A stretch of 64,000 bases of DNA from Actinomycetota bacterium (GCA_016870865.1 VGAC01000003.1:107631-171630), one strand, 5' to 3'. Shown: positions 54,473-63,799, numbered from the stretch's first letter. Translations and numbers: made by a program. Notes: generated by a model from the letters alone, not told the origin.

Positions 54473-56773
54473 TCAGCCGCCCGCGATGGTTGTCTGCACC
54501 CAGCCGGGCAGGGACTTCGCGCAGTCGAACACGAGGGCATTGTTCGGATCGACCGACGGCACGGGCGAGAACGGGTTGGTGTTCGACGGCAGGATGGTCG
54601 TCCCAGCGTCGACGACGCTGACCACCGGTCGTCTGTCAACCGACACCGTGGTGTCCGGGGGCAGCGTGGTGGTCACGCGGGCCGTGACGGACGGCGACGC
54701 AGCCACCCCCGGCACCACAGTTGTCGTTGTCGACCCGGCGGGTGCCACTTTGCCCACCACGCGGCGCGGCAGGGTTCCCGACACGATCTGGGCAACACAG
54801 TCGACTCCCGGCAGATACAGCCGCACCGACGACCGCCCGATCGGCGGCGCGGGCTCCCAGTCGACTGACGGCTCGCCCGCAAGCGCCTCGTCGGTGAACG
54901 ATTTCCAGATCGCCGCGGGGAAGGTTCCGCCCTGCACTCGCCGCACCTTTTTCGCCACGAACTCGGGCACGTTGACCATCGGCGTGTACGCCTTCGGGTC
55001 CCCCACCCACACCGCGGTGGTCAGCTGCGGGGTCATGCCGACGAACCACGCATTGGTGTTGTCGTCCTGCGTACCCGTCTTGCCGGCGGCGGGCCGCTCG
55101 TCGTCGAGGGCACTGCGGCGCGCCGTTCCCTTCGTTAGCACACCCTTGAGAATCTCCACCGCTTTGCTGGCAACCTCTCTGGAGAGCACGCTCTGACCCG
55201 GGTCGCTGTGTTCGTACACGACACCGAGCGGGCCTTCGATGCGATCGATGAAGTAAGGCTGCATGTGCACCCCGCCGTTGGCGAGCGTCTGTGCGCCGCT
55301 GGCCATGTCGAGCGGACTCATCTCGTTGGCGCCCGTCGCATAACTGGCGTACGGCTGGATCTTGAAGGAGTCCCGCGTGAGGAACATCGAGCGTGACATG
55401 CGGTAGGTGGTGTCGACCACACGGTTCAGACCGACGATCTGGGCGAGCCTGCTGTAGGCACAGTTGATCGAGAACCACGTCATCTCTTCGAGTGGCCCGA
55501 GGGGTCGACTCACGCCCTGCTCGATCTCGAAGGGCTCTTCTTCGTTGCCGGGATTCGGCAACGTGCACGGCAACGTTCCATCGACGAGATCCGTGGCCTC
55601 GACACCGGCCTGCAAGGCGGCTGCGAGGACGAAAATCTTGATGCTCGAGCCGGTCTGACGGCGACGCAGCGTCATGTTCACCTCATCGCGGCCGGGCTGG
55701 AACCCGGGACCACCGACCATCGCGCGCACGCCACCGGTCGCGGTGTCGAGCGACAGCAACGCCCCCTGGAACCCGGCTTTGTTCGCCGGCAACTGACTGC
55801 GGACCGCCGCCTCTGCCGCGGACTGCATGTCCGTATCGAGGGTCGTGTAGATGCGCAGGCCCCCTCGGAACAACGCGTTGAACCGCTCGGGATACGTCAC
55901 GCCGAGAATGTCGGACCTGTTCAGCAGGTAATCCTTCACGGCCTCGGAGAAATACGTACGGGTGATCGACCTCTGCGGCACCGATTGGAGGACCTCGGGA
56001 AGCGGCCACGTCGCTGCGAGAGCGTCGGCGCGTTCCTCCGTCATCAAGCCTTCGGCGGCGACACGGCGCAGGGCGACGGCGAAGCGCTGCCGCGAGCGCT
56101 CGGGGTGACGAATCGGGTCGTAGCTCGAAGGCGCCTGGATCATGCCGGCGAGGAACGTCGCCTGTTCGACCGTGAGTTCGCGGACTTCGGCACCGAAGTA
56201 GATCTCGGCAGCGGCACGCAACCCGTAGGCGTTGTTGCCGAGGAAGACCGTGTTGAAATATCGCTCGAGGATGTCACGCTTGGCGACCGTGCGCTCCAGC
56301 AGCACCGCATAGCGGGCCTGCAACACCTTGTATCGACCGTCGCGTTCGAGGCCCGCCAGGTACTCGTTCTTCACCACCTGTTGGGTGATCGTCGAGGCAC
56401 CCTGCCGCAACGAGCCCGATTCGAAGTTCGCCAGCCCCGCCCGCACGAGTGCGCGAAGGTTCACACCTTTGTGACCGAAGAAATTGGCGTCCTCGACCGC
56501 CAGCACGGCGGCAACGACATCCTCGGGTACCTGGTCGAGGGTGATGGGTTGGCTGTTCTCCACCTGGAAGGCGCCGATCTGGCGTCCATTGCGATCGAAC
56601 ACCGTCGAGCGCTGCGCGATTCCCGTGAACGTCGGTAGCGACACGGGTGTTTCGTCGTGGGCGTTGACGAGCCCCCACACGCGCGGCGCGATCGCCACTC
56701 CGACTGCCGACACGAAGAGACCCCCCGCCACGACGGCCACGACGAGCCTGAGGATCCGCACCAACCATCCCAT
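54473..56773 (-). CDS. Class A penicillin-binding protein (PBP1-like)
   Basis: A 766-residue bifunctional wall enzyme. One membrane anchor (residues 5-30) is followed by the GT51 glycosyltransferase domain with catalytic Glu 94 (AVEDANFFGHKG) and RQGASTITQQVVKN. The transpeptidase domain has SSIK (active Ser), the SxN-equivalent SINCAYSRLAQIVG, and the KTG motif in AAGKTGTQDDN. A Thr- and Ser-rich tail ends the protein. It lies outside the division cluster and probably serves general wall growth. Confidence 0.93.
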   Translation of the reverse strand: MGWLVRILRLVVAVVAGGLFVSAVGVAIAPRVWGLVNAHDETPVSLPTFTGIAQRSTVFDRNGRQIGAFQVENSQPITLDQVPEDVVAAVLAVEDANFFGHKGVNLRALVRAGLANFESGSLRQGASTITQQVVKNEYLAGLERDGRYKVLQARYAVLLERTVAKRDILERYFNTVFLGNNAYGLRAAAEIYFGAEVRELTVEQATFLAGMIQAPSSYDPIRHPERSRQRFAVALRRVAAEGLMTEERADALAATWPLPEVLQSVPQRSITRTYFSEAVKDYLLNRSDILGVTYPERFNALFRGGLRIYTTLDTDMQSAAEAAVRSQLPANKAGFQGALLSLDTATGGVRAMVGGPGFQPGRDEVNMTLRRRQTGSSIKIFVLAAALQAGVEATDLVDGTLPCTLPNPGNEEEPFEIEQGVSRPLGPLEEMTWFSINCAYSRLAQIVGLNRVVDTTYRMSRSMFLTRDSFKIQPYASYATGANEMSPLDMASGAQTLANGGVHMQPYFIDRIEGPLGVVYEHSDPGQSVLSREVASKAVEILKGVLTKGTARRSALDDERPAAGKTGTQDDNTNAWFVGMTPQLTTAVWVGDPKAYTPMVNVPEFVAKKVRRVQGGTFPAAIWKSFTDEALAGEPSVDWEPAPPIGRSSVRLYLPGVDCVAQIVSGTLPRRVVGKVAPAGSTTTTVVPGVAASPSVTARVTTTLPPDTTVSVDRRPVVSVVDAGTTILPSNTNPFSPVPSVDPNNALVFDCAKSLPGWVQTTIAGG

Positions 56774-56781
56774 CTCAAGCC

Positions 56782-56812
56782 ACGGTATCCGCGCACCGAC
56801 GACGACTACCGT
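56782..56812. promoter_or_regulatory. Divergent promoter with matching TACCGT boxes
   Basis: TACCGT occurs on the minus strand (56782-56787), eight bases before the PBP ATG, and on the plus strand (56807-56812), six bases before the LLM oxidoreductase ATG at 56819. Both transcripts would be leaderless or nearly so. Confidence 0.5.
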
Positions 56813-56818
56813 GCATGC

Positions 56819-57763
56819 ATGGCTTACCCCCACATTCGACCCTTCCGCTTCGGCGTGCAGTGTTCCCGCGCGGCCAACGCCGCCGAATGGGTGACCCTTG
56901 CCCGTCGCACCGAGGCGAACGGGTTCGACTGCCTCACGATGCCCGATCACTTCACCGACCAACTGGCACCCGTTCCCGCATTGCAGGCCGCCGCCGATGC
57001 CACCACAAGTCTGCGTGTCGGTGCACTCGTCTGGGACAACGACTACAAACATCCCGTGGTTCTCGCCAAGGAACTCGCCACGATCGACCTGCTGTCCGAG
57101 GGTCGCCTCGAAATCGGGCTCGGGGCGGGTTGGATGATCAGCGACTACGACCAGTCCGGCATCCCTTACGACTCGCCGGGCGTACGCATCGATCGTTTCG
57201 TCGAGGGACTCGAGATCATCAAGCGCGCGATGGCCGACGGTGCATTCTCCTTTGCGGGTCGCCACTACACCGTCACGGATTACGACGGCCAGCCCAAACC
57301 CGCGCAAAAGCCCTGCCCGCCGATCCTCATTGGTGGGGGCGGCAGACGTGTTCTGTCGCTTGCCGCACGCGAGGCTGACATCGTCGGCATCAACGGAACG
57401 ATGACCGCAGGTGTGGTCGGCCCCGATGCGATCTCCACCATGACCGCAACCGCCGTCGACGAAAAGGTCGACATCGTCCGCGGGGCAGCCGGTGCTCGAC
57501 TCTCTTCGATCGAGATGAACATCCGTGCATTTTTCGTGAAGGTCACCGACGACGCCGACGGCACGATCGCGGGCATGGCGCGAATGATCGGTGTCGAGCC
57601 GTCGATGGTCGCGGGGACCCCGTTCGCCCTCATCGGCCCCCCGAACAAGATCATCGAAGACCTGATCGCCCGGCGCGAACGCTGGGGCTTCAGCTACGTC
57701 ATCGTGGGCGCCGAGGACGTCGAATCATTCGCTCCGGTCGTGGCCGCCTTGGACGGCAAATGA
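56819..57763 (+). CDS. LLM-class F420-dependent oxidoreductase
   Basis: A 314-residue TIM-barrel luciferase-like protein. FRFGVQCSRAANAAEWV, TMPDHFTDQLAP, VGALVWDNDYKHPVVLAKELA and GRLEIGLGAGWM are signature strands; PPILIGGGGRRVLSLAAREAD is the cofactor phosphate loop. It fits an actinobacterial subfamily (TIGR03621-like) that uses coenzyme F420. The substrate is unknown. The final bases overlap the DUF2079 start (ATGA). Confidence 0.87.
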   Translation: MAYPHIRPFRFGVQCSRAANAAEWVTLARRTEANGFDCLTMPDHFTDQLAPVPALQAAADATTSLRVGALVWDNDYKHPVVLAKELATIDLLSEGRLEIGLGAGWMISDYDQSGIPYDSPGVRIDRFVEGLEIIKRAMADGAFSFAGRHYTVTDYDGQPKPAQKPCPPILIGGGGRRVLSLAAREADIVGINGTMTAGVVGPDAISTMTATAVDEKVDIVRGAAGARLSSIEMNIRAFFVKVTDDADGTIAGMARMIGVEPSMVAGTPFALIGPPNKIIEDLIARRERWGFSYVIVGAEDVESFAPVVAALDGK

Positions 57764-59220
57764 AGACACTCCGCTGGCTTCCCACGGCGGTGTTCGCGGG
57801 TGCGATCATCGCCTGGATCTGGGTCGTGGGTCGCCTCGTGGTCGACCGCCACAATTCGTTCGCGACTTTCGACTTCGACCTCGGCATCCACGACCAGTCA
57901 CTGTGGCTCCTCTCGAAGGGCGAGTGGTTCAACACGGTGTGCGGTCTTCCCGTCTTTGGACACCACGCGATGTTCATGTACTGGCTGCTCGTGCCCCTGG
58001 TCTGGCTGGGCGGTGGGCCGAACCTGTGGAACCTCCTCCAGGTCGCCGCGCTCGCCCTCGCAGCGGTGCCCGTGTACCTCATCGCACGTCAACGCCTGCG
58101 CAGCGACGTACTCGCGTGCCTTTTGGGCATCACCTGGTTGCTCTTGCCGACCGTCTCGTTCCTCGCGTGGGAAGCGTGGCACCCCGAAACCGTCGCCCTG
58201 CCCTTCTTGATGATGGGCTACCACTACGCAACCACGCGGCCCGAAGGGTTCGGCTCCGCCGTGCGACATCGCAACATCATCGCCTTCGCGTGGCTGTTGG
58301 CGGCGATGCTCTGGAAAGAAGACATCTCGCTCGCCGTCATGGGTATCGCAATACTGCTCATAGTCAAGCGGCGTTGGAGGTTCGGTGGCCTGATATTCGG
58401 CTTTGCCGCGCTCTACTTTCTCGTCGTCGGCGTGTGGATGGTGCCGTCACTCGCCGGAGAGACCAGTGCCTACGGACTGCTCTACGGAGACCTCGGCAAG
58501 ACGCCTTTCGACGTCGTGAAGACATCCCTCTCCGAGCCGTCGCTTTTCTTCGAACGACTCTCGAACAACAACTTCACGGGATACCTCGGCCGGTTGTCGT
58601 CACCGCTCGCCTTCATCCCGTTTCTTGCGCCGCTCACGATCCTGATCGGTGTGCCACAGATCTTCATCAACATCCTCACCACCGCCGACTTCACATGGGC
58701 GATGATGTACCACTACCAAGCCGTGCCCGTGGCGGCGATGATGCTCGGCGCGGTCGAGGGAGTCGGCTTCCTTGCCCGCCGGGCAAAACCGCTCGGTGCG
58801 ATCGCCGCGACCGTCGCGCTTCTCGCTGCGTTTGTTGCCGCCAATGCCTGGGGCCTCCTGCCATTCGGTGACAAGTACCGCGCGGGCTACTGGCCGCACG
58901 GCGCACAGGTCGTGGACGGATGGAAGGCGGCGCTCGACCGCGTCGGCCCCAACGACGCGGTGTCGGCCCACTACGCCTTCGTCCCCCACGCCAGTCAGCG
59001 ACGCATCATCTACACGTTCCCCAACCCATGGGTGCGCACAAATTTTCTCGGTGACCCGTCGCTTCTCGAAAGCCCATCCAGAGTCAAGTGGCTCGTCATC
59101 CCGGAGAACACGATGGGCGGTGTGGCGGCCGAGGTGCTTGAAGGGCTCATCGCCACCGGCGAATACGGTGACGCTCAGACCATCGCAGGCGTCACCACCT
59201 ACAGGCGCCTCAAGCCGTGA
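57760..59220 (+). CDS. DUF2079 polytopic membrane protein
   Basis: A 486-residue protein with about ten hydrophobic helices. The conserved DUF2079 block FATFDFDLGIHDQSLWLL and the HPETVALPFLMMGYHYA region resemble the membrane part of GT-C glycosyltransferases, suggesting a polyprenyl-linked sugar transfer role. The stop codon meets the dioxygenase stop back to back at the palindrome TGATCA. Confidence 0.83.
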   Translation: MKTLRWLPTAVFAGAIIAWIWVVGRLVVDRHNSFATFDFDLGIHDQSLWLLSKGEWFNTVCGLPVFGHHAMFMYWLLVPLVWLGGGPNLWNLLQVAALALAAVPVYLIARQRLRSDVLACLLGITWLLLPTVSFLAWEAWHPETVALPFLMMGYHYATTRPEGFGSAVRHRNIIAFAWLLAAMLWKEDISLAVMGIAILLIVKRRWRFGGLIFGFAALYFLVVGVWMVPSLAGETSAYGLLYGDLGKTPFDVVKTSLSEPSLFFERLSNNNFTGYLGRLSSPLAFIPFLAPLTILIGVPQIFINILTTADFTWAMMYHYQAVPVAAMMLGAVEGVGFLARRAKPLGAIAATVALLAAFVAANAWGLLPFGDKYRAGYWPHGAQVVDGWKAALDRVGPNDAVSAHYAFVPHASQRRIIYTFPNPWVRTNFLGDPSLLESPSRVKWLVIPENTMGGVAAEVLEGLIATGEYGDAQTIAGVTTYRRLKP

Positions 59221-59892
59221 TCAGAAGCGGCTGCGTATCGCCCACAACTCGGGAAACACCGGGTTGAACAGCGTCGACTTCAGATAACCCGCACCGCTCG
59301 ACCCGCCCGTTCCGCGGCTGTTGCCGATGGTTCGCTCGACCATCTTCACGTGCCGGTACCGCCATTCCTGCAAACCCTCGTCGATGTCGACCAATTCTTC
59401 GAGCAACAAGGACATGTCTGGCCGCGTGCGATACACCGACAGGAGCGATTCTTCGATGTCGACCGAAACCATGCACCCGTGTCCTTCGAGCAGTTTCACC
59501 ACGTCGTCCCAGATGCCGGGACGCGCAAAGACGGCTTCGAACTCACGGAACTGGTACGACTGGAAGCCGCTCGACGATTCGAGACGTGCACGAAATGCGT
59601 TGAACTCGAGTGGCGTCATGGTCTCGAGGATGTCGACCTGACCCACCAGCGTCTTTAGGATCGTGCGCACCCGACGCAGCGTGCCGAGCACCGGGTGCAG
59701 ACTTCCCTCGCGCAACAAGCGGCGTGCCCGGTCGAGTTCATGCAGAATCTGCTTGAACCACAACTCGTAGGTTTGGTGGATGACGATGAACAACAGTTCA
59801 TCGTGTTCGGGACCATCGGATTTCGGTTCCTGGAGCGCGAGCAACTCGTTGATCTTCAGGTAAGACACGTACGAGAGCGGTTCACTTGCCAT
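59221..59892 (-). CDS. Tryptophan 2,3-dioxygenase, compact form
   Basis: A 223-residue haem dioxygenase opening the indole ring of tryptophan. The N-terminal EPLSYVSYLKINELLALQ, His39 of FIVIHQTYELWFK, SSGFQSYQFREFE, and haem-ligand His181 in WRYRHVKMVERTIG are present, as is RGTGGSSGAGYL. The spacing between the two key His is about 142 residues, against roughly 185 in well-studied enzymes, so a central segment is missing. A TACGAT box nine bases upstream overlaps the divergent gene. Confidence 0.88.
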   Translation of the reverse strand: MASEPLSYVSYLKINELLALQEPKSDGPEHDELLFIVIHQTYELWFKQILHELDRARRLLREGSLHPVLGTLRRVRTILKTLVGQVDILETMTPLEFNAFRARLESSSGFQSYQFREFEAVFARPGIWDDVVKLLEGHGCMVSVDIEESLLSVYRTRPDMSLLLEELVDIDEGLQEWRYRHVKMVERTIGNSRGTGGSSGAGYLKSTLFNPVFPELWAIRSRF

Positions 59893-59906
59893 ACTTCTCC
59901 CATCGT

Positions 59907-60710
59907 ATGGGTCGGGTCATCCTCCACATCGGCACGCTGAAAACCGGCACGACGTCATTCCAACGCTGGTTCTTCGACAACGAGTCGGCGATCACGGCGG
60001 CCACCGGTTGCCGTTGGTTCCATGGTGCGTTTCCCGACGCCCGCGAGATCGCAGCCGCATGCATCGACGACGGTCGCCAGACCCCGGCGATGGCCCTCGG
60101 TTTCTTTCCCGAGCGCGGATCCGACGCATGGCTGGGATGGCGGCGAGAGGTTGACCGGTCCCTGCGCTCTCAGGTGGATGCCGCAGATACCCCCATCCTC
60201 GTGTCGTGCGAGGCACTGTGTTTGCTGCGCAGCCCGACCGAGATGGAACGCCTCGCAGGGTTGTTCGACCCCGCGACAACCGACGTCGTGCTCGCCCTGC
60301 GATCGCCCGCGGGCTTTCTTTCCTCGTGGAAGCAACATCTTGAACACGACTTCTTCCGACGCAGCAACGACCCCGCATCGTTCGCCTACGTCGCCACCGA
60401 TTCGTGGCTCGTCGACTACGACTCGCTAAAGGACGCCTACAAGACGACCTTTGGGGGACGATTCAGTGTCATCGACTACGACACGTGCCTCGCCCGCGAT
60501 GGATCGATCATTCCGGCGCTCACGGCGACCTTCACCGGCACACCAATGGATGCACTGCCCGAGTGGCGCGGCTACCACCTCAACCGCAGCGCACGACCGC
60601 CGCGCAAACCGGTACGCGGTCTCGCCCGCCCTCGCCACTACCTGCGGTGGTGGCGTTGGAAGCTCTCGCGGGGGATCCGCGGCCATCCGCCACGTGGCGG
60701 TACGGCCTAA
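59907..60710 (+). CDS. Sulfotransferase-like P-loop protein
   Basis: A 267-residue protein beginning VILHIGTLKTGTTSFQRWF, the phosphosulfate-binding loop of sulfotransferases, with LALRSPAGFLSSWKQHLEHDF matching the 3'-phosphate region (R and S). The C-terminus is Arg-rich. A carbohydrate or lipid acceptor is possible; none is shown. The ATG at 59907 is chosen; an upstream TTG is less likely. Confidence 0.75.
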   Translation: MGRVILHIGTLKTGTTSFQRWFFDNESAITAATGCRWFHGAFPDAREIAAACIDDGRQTPAMALGFFPERGSDAWLGWRREVDRSLRSQVDAADTPILVSCEALCLLRSPTEMERLAGLFDPATTDVVLALRSPAGFLSSWKQHLEHDFFRRSNDPASFAYVATDSWLVDYDSLKDAYKTTFGGRFSVIDYDTCLARDGSIIPALTATFTGTPMDALPEWRGYHLNRSARPPRKPVRGLARPRHYLRWWRWKLSRGIRGHPPRGGTA

Positions 60711-60826
60711 CCGAACGCGCGGATCGGTCGCACGCGGATCGCATTCGGCTCGCCGGTGTCTTTCGTCGTGAACCAGCCCTCGCGGTCGAAACGCTGACCG
60801 CTGCGGAAGAGAACCGGTCGCTTCAC
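60707..60826 (-). CDS. Small ORF downstream of acyl-CoA synthetase
   Basis: A 39-codon reading frame starting GTG two bases after the synthetase stop and ending just inside the sulfotransferase stop region. Its sequence VKRPVLFRSGQRFDREGW then FTTKDTGEPNAIRVRP has a codon pattern and composition like a real protein. The ribosome site AGGAG is immediately next to the GTG, so translation would depend on coupling. Unknown function. Confidence 0.5.
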   Translation of the reverse strand: MKRPVLFRSGQRFDREGWFTTKDTGEPNAIRVRPIRAFG

Positions 60827-60828
60827 TC

Positions 60829-62406
60829 CTAGATTTTGCGCGACTTTCCTTCCCAATACTTCGCACGGAGGGGCGCCTTTTGTATTTTCCCCGTTCCCGT
60901 GCGTGGGATCTCATCGACGAAGTCGACCGACCGCGGCGCCTTGTATCCGGCAAGCAGTTTTCGGCAGTGCGCGATCAGATCCTGCCCAAGCGCATCCGAG
61001 GCCGAAACACCCTCGGCGACTTGCACGAGCGCTTTGACGCTTTCGCCGAACTCTTCGTCGGGTACACCGATCACCGCAACGTCCTCGACCGACGGATGCA
61101 CGGTGAGCACGCCTTCGATCTCCGCGGGGTAGATGTTCACGCCGCCGCTGATGATCATGTCGATCTTGCGATCGGACAACCACAAGAAGCCGTCGTCATC
61201 GAGATAGCCGACGTCGCCCGTGGTGAACACACCCGGCTCGAGGTGCGCAGCCTTCGTCTTCTCGTCGTCGTTGTGGTACGTGAACGACATTCCCATCTTG
61301 TTGCGGAAGTAGAGCGTCCCCTCGCTGCCCTGCGGCACGTGATTTCCGGCGTCGTCGACCACCAAGACGTCGACTGTTTCCAACGGCCTGCCGACACTGC
61401 CGCCCTTGCGCAACCAGTCCTCGGACGACACCACGGAGATGATCGAGCCCTCGGTGCTGCCGTAGTACTCGGTGATCTTCGGACCCCACCATTCGATGAG
61501 CCCCTTCTTCACCGCCGGCGGGCATGGTGCGGCCCCGTGCCACACCGCCGTCAATGACGAACCGTCGAACGACGACTTCACGTTGGCGGGCAGGTCGAGG
61601 AGGCGCTTCATCTGCGTCGGAACCAGGTGGACGTTTGTGCACGAATGCTCGTCGATCAGGCGAAGAGCCTCGGCTGAGTCGTACTTGTGCTGCATCACAA
61701 CCGAAGACCCACCGATCATCGGCAGGTACGAAAACGCCCACTGGGCCGAGTGGTAGAACGGCCCGCACAAAAAGGTACGCCCGGGTACGGGCAGCCAGTT
61801 GGCGAAACCTGCTGCGATCAACTTCATGATGTCGGGGGTCATCGCCATGCCTCCGGACAACGCGCCGCGCACGCCCTTCGGTCGACCGGTCGTGCCCGAG
61901 GTGTAGAACATCGGCCCACCCAGCGTCTGGTCTGCAGGTTCCGACAAGTCGCCCGCGGCAACCACGTCTTCGTACGGCACGTACCGCGAGTCCGCCGTCA
62001 CCTTGGCCGCGCCATCGCATCGCACGCCGACAACGACCTGCACGCCCGCTCCGCGCGGGTCACCCAACGCCTCGGCAACCGCCGCCTCGTAGCGCTGGTC
62101 GACGAATACGGCCTTTGCACCGGCATCGGCGAACACATATGCCAACTCGTCGGCGACCCAGTGCCAGTTCACCGGCACATACGTCCAGCCGCCGTGGGCA
62201 CAGGCCTGCGCGAGTTCGAACCACTCACATTGGTTGCCCGCCACGATCGCCACGGTGTCGCCGGACGCCAGACCCCGCTCGCGCAGCCCATTGACGAGGC
62301 GGTTCACGCGCTCGTCGAGCGACGCCCACGTCACCGATCTGAATTCGTCGATGAGGGCGTCTTCGGTTGGTGTTGTCTTCGCAAAGTCGCTTGTGAGGGT
62401 TGCCAT
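60829..62406 (-). CDS. Acyl-CoA synthetase (AMP-dependent)
   Basis: A 525-residue adenylate-forming enzyme. FYTSGTTGRPKGV is the ATP motif (A3), EYYGSTEGS the acyl-site motif (A5), TGDVGYLDDDGF and LSDRKIDMIISGG follow (A7-A8), and a C-terminal Lys lies in RTGTGKIQK (A10). The fatty or aromatic acid substrate is unknown. TAACAT ends six bases before the ATG, so it is probably leaderless. Confidence 0.92.
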   Translation of the reverse strand: MATLTSDFAKTTPTEDALIDEFRSVTWASLDERVNRLVNGLRERGLASGDTVAIVAGNQCEWFELAQACAHGGWTYVPVNWHWVADELAYVFADAGAKAVFVDQRYEAAVAEALGDPRGAGVQVVVGVRCDGAAKVTADSRYVPYEDVVAAGDLSEPADQTLGGPMFYTSGTTGRPKGVRGALSGGMAMTPDIMKLIAAGFANWLPVPGRTFLCGPFYHSAQWAFSYLPMIGGSSVVMQHKYDSAEALRLIDEHSCTNVHLVPTQMKRLLDLPANVKSSFDGSSLTAVWHGAAPCPPAVKKGLIEWWGPKITEYYGSTEGSIISVVSSEDWLRKGGSVGRPLETVDVLVVDDAGNHVPQGSEGTLYFRNKMGMSFTYHNDDEKTKAAHLEPGVFTTGDVGYLDDDGFLWLSDRKIDMIISGGVNIYPAEIEGVLTVHPSVEDVAVIGVPDEEFGESVKALVQVAEGVSASDALGQDLIAHCRKLLAGYKAPRSVDFVDEIPRTGTGKIQKAPLRAKYWEGKSRKI

Positions 62407-62412
62407 GCGCTG

Positions 62413-62431
62413 ATGTTAGGGCGTTTAGAGT
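62413..62431. promoter_or_regulatory. Divergent leaderless promoters (acyl-CoA synthetase / VOC)
   Basis: TAACAT on the minus strand (62413-62418) ends six bases before the ATG at 62406; TAGAGT on the plus strand (62426-62431) ends seven bases before the ATG at 62439. The whole intergenic region is only 32 bases. Confidence 0.5.
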
Positions 62432-62438
62432 CGACAGA

Positions 62439-63101
62439 ATGATTCGACTCCGCCAGGTCGCCCTCGTGGCGCGCGATCTCGACGCTGCAATCGCCGACGC
62501 GCAACGCCACCTCGATGTCGACGTGTGTTTCCGCGACCCGGGAGTCGCCGAATTCGGCCTTCACAACGCTCTGTTCAGGATCGGCGACCAGTTCCTCGAG
62601 ATCGTCTCGCCGACGACGAGCGGAACCACGGCCGGCCGCCTGCTCGACAAAGCGGGCGGAGACTGTGGCTACATGGCCCTCTTTGAAGTCGACGACCTCG
62701 AGCGGCGCATCGCCCACCTCTCGTCCCTCGGAGTGCGCACAGTCTGGCAGGGCGACTTGCGTCAGATCCGCGGCCGCCACCTTCATCCCAAGGACACCGG
62801 CGGCACCCTCGTCTCGATCGACCAACCCGAACGTCCCGGCGAATGGCACTGGGCCGGCCCCACGTGGCGCGAAGCGCGACCTTCAGGTGCCGCGACTTCG
62901 ATTTCCGCGGTCACGCTTGCCTCACCGCGAGTGCCCGAGCTCCGCAACCGCTGGGGGCAACTGGGAATCGACGTCGATACCCGCTACGCCGATGGCTCGC
63001 GAGACTTCGACCATCTCTCAGCGGTCGCAATCGCTGCGGCGTCCGCGGCGCAACGTGGGTCACGCTTTGCTCTCTGCGGTGTCGACTTCACCTTGGAGTA
63101 A
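62439..63101 (+). CDS. VOC-family (glyoxalase-like) protein
   Basis: A 220-residue protein built of two half-barrels. MIRLRQVALVARDLDAAI is the typical VOC opening and EIVSPTTSGTTAGRLL and HLHPKDTGGTLVSID follow. VOC proteins include glyoxalases, dioxygenases and epimerases; metal ligands are not clear enough here to choose. The stop lies two bases from the tRNA-derived repeat at 63104. Confidence 0.82.
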   Translation: MIRLRQVALVARDLDAAIADAQRHLDVDVCFRDPGVAEFGLHNALFRIGDQFLEIVSPTTSGTTAGRLLDKAGGDCGYMALFEVDDLERRIAHLSSLGVRTVWQGDLRQIRGRHLHPKDTGGTLVSIDQPERPGEWHWAGPTWREARPSGAATSISAVTLASPRVPELRNRWGQLGIDVDTRYADGSRDFDHLSAVAIAAASAAQRGSRFALCGVDFTLE

Positions 63102-63103
63102 AC

Positions 63104-63151
63104 GGTGGGCGTTGAGGGACTCGAACCCCCGACCCTCTCCTTGTAAGGGAG
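63104..63151 (-). repeat. Partial copy of the tRNA-Val 3' half (att-like repeat)
   Basis: 48 bases identical to 63861-63908, covering the anticodon loop, variable loop, T arm, acceptor 3' strand and the first two bases of CCA. Flanking bases differ on both sides. It lacks the D arm and acceptor 5' strand, so it cannot form a tRNA. Confidence 0.95.
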
Positions 63152-63793
63152 TCACTCTTCAATCGACTTGGGTGGAGTTGAAAAAAGCGATTGGGCATGC
63201 AACGCATCGATGATGTGCACAGGCAGGCCAAGCGATGCCACCTGTGCCCTGCTGCGACGTCCTGTGATTGCTCTTATGAGATCAAAGTCTTGGACTCCGA
63301 ACATGAATAACGATTCAACATCGGGCACCGGGCTCTTGCTCAACCACTCACGCAAGAACGACACTCCGACGGCTACCGCCTGTGAGTCACGAGCTCCCGG
63401 GCGACCCACGGCATGACGAAGGTCGTGTTCGTGTGACATCGCGTCAAGCACCATTTGCGAACGTGCCATTGCAGGAAAATATTGGATCATGGGATCGAAT
63501 TGAGTCGACAGACCTTCCATAAGATCAGCGAGATCACAAAGAGTCTTGCCGCGATGACGCTCTACTTGGGCTCGCGTCCAAGCATCCGATGCCACACCGT
63601 CCATTCGACCTGCGATGATGTCCTCGGGAACGCCAACGACATGGGATGCAAGTTCACAAACTGTCCATGCAGGGCAATGTGGCACGATTCGGTTTCCGAG
63701 GTCTTCCGGCACGGTACGCAGGAGCGACACAAACCGGTCTCGCAACTCAATGTATGCCGCTACCACATCCACGTCGGGAAGAAGGTGGTTCAT
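63152..63793 (-). CDS. Maleylpyruvate isomerase-family (DinB-like) protein
   Basis: A 213-residue protein of the mycothiol-dependent maleylpyruvate isomerase N-terminal family. NHLLPDVDVVAAYIELRDR opens the fold; PHCPAWTVCELASHVVGVPED and MSHEHDLRHAVGRPGARD supply the His and Glu positions that bind metal in relatives. The ATG at 63793 is chosen because TACGCT ends exactly six bases before it. The stop codon abuts the tRNA-derived repeat, so the C-terminus may have been set by the insertion. Base composition is lower in GC than neighbours, indicating foreign origin. Confidence 0.8.
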   Translation of the reverse strand: MNHLLPDVDVVAAYIELRDRFVSLLRTVPEDLGNRIVPHCPAWTVCELASHVVGVPEDIIAGRMDGVASDAWTRAQVERHRGKTLCDLADLMEGLSTQFDPMIQYFPAMARSQMVLDAMSHEHDLRHAVGRPGARDSQAVAVGVSFLREWLSKSPVPDVESLFMFGVQDFDLIRAITGRRSRAQVASLGLPVHIIDALHAQSLFSTPPKSIEE

Positions 63794-63799
63794 GCGACG

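Noticed and set aside
63104..63151. A second functional tRNA-Val gene
   Set aside because: Only the 3' half is present; the D arm and the acceptor 5' strand are missing.
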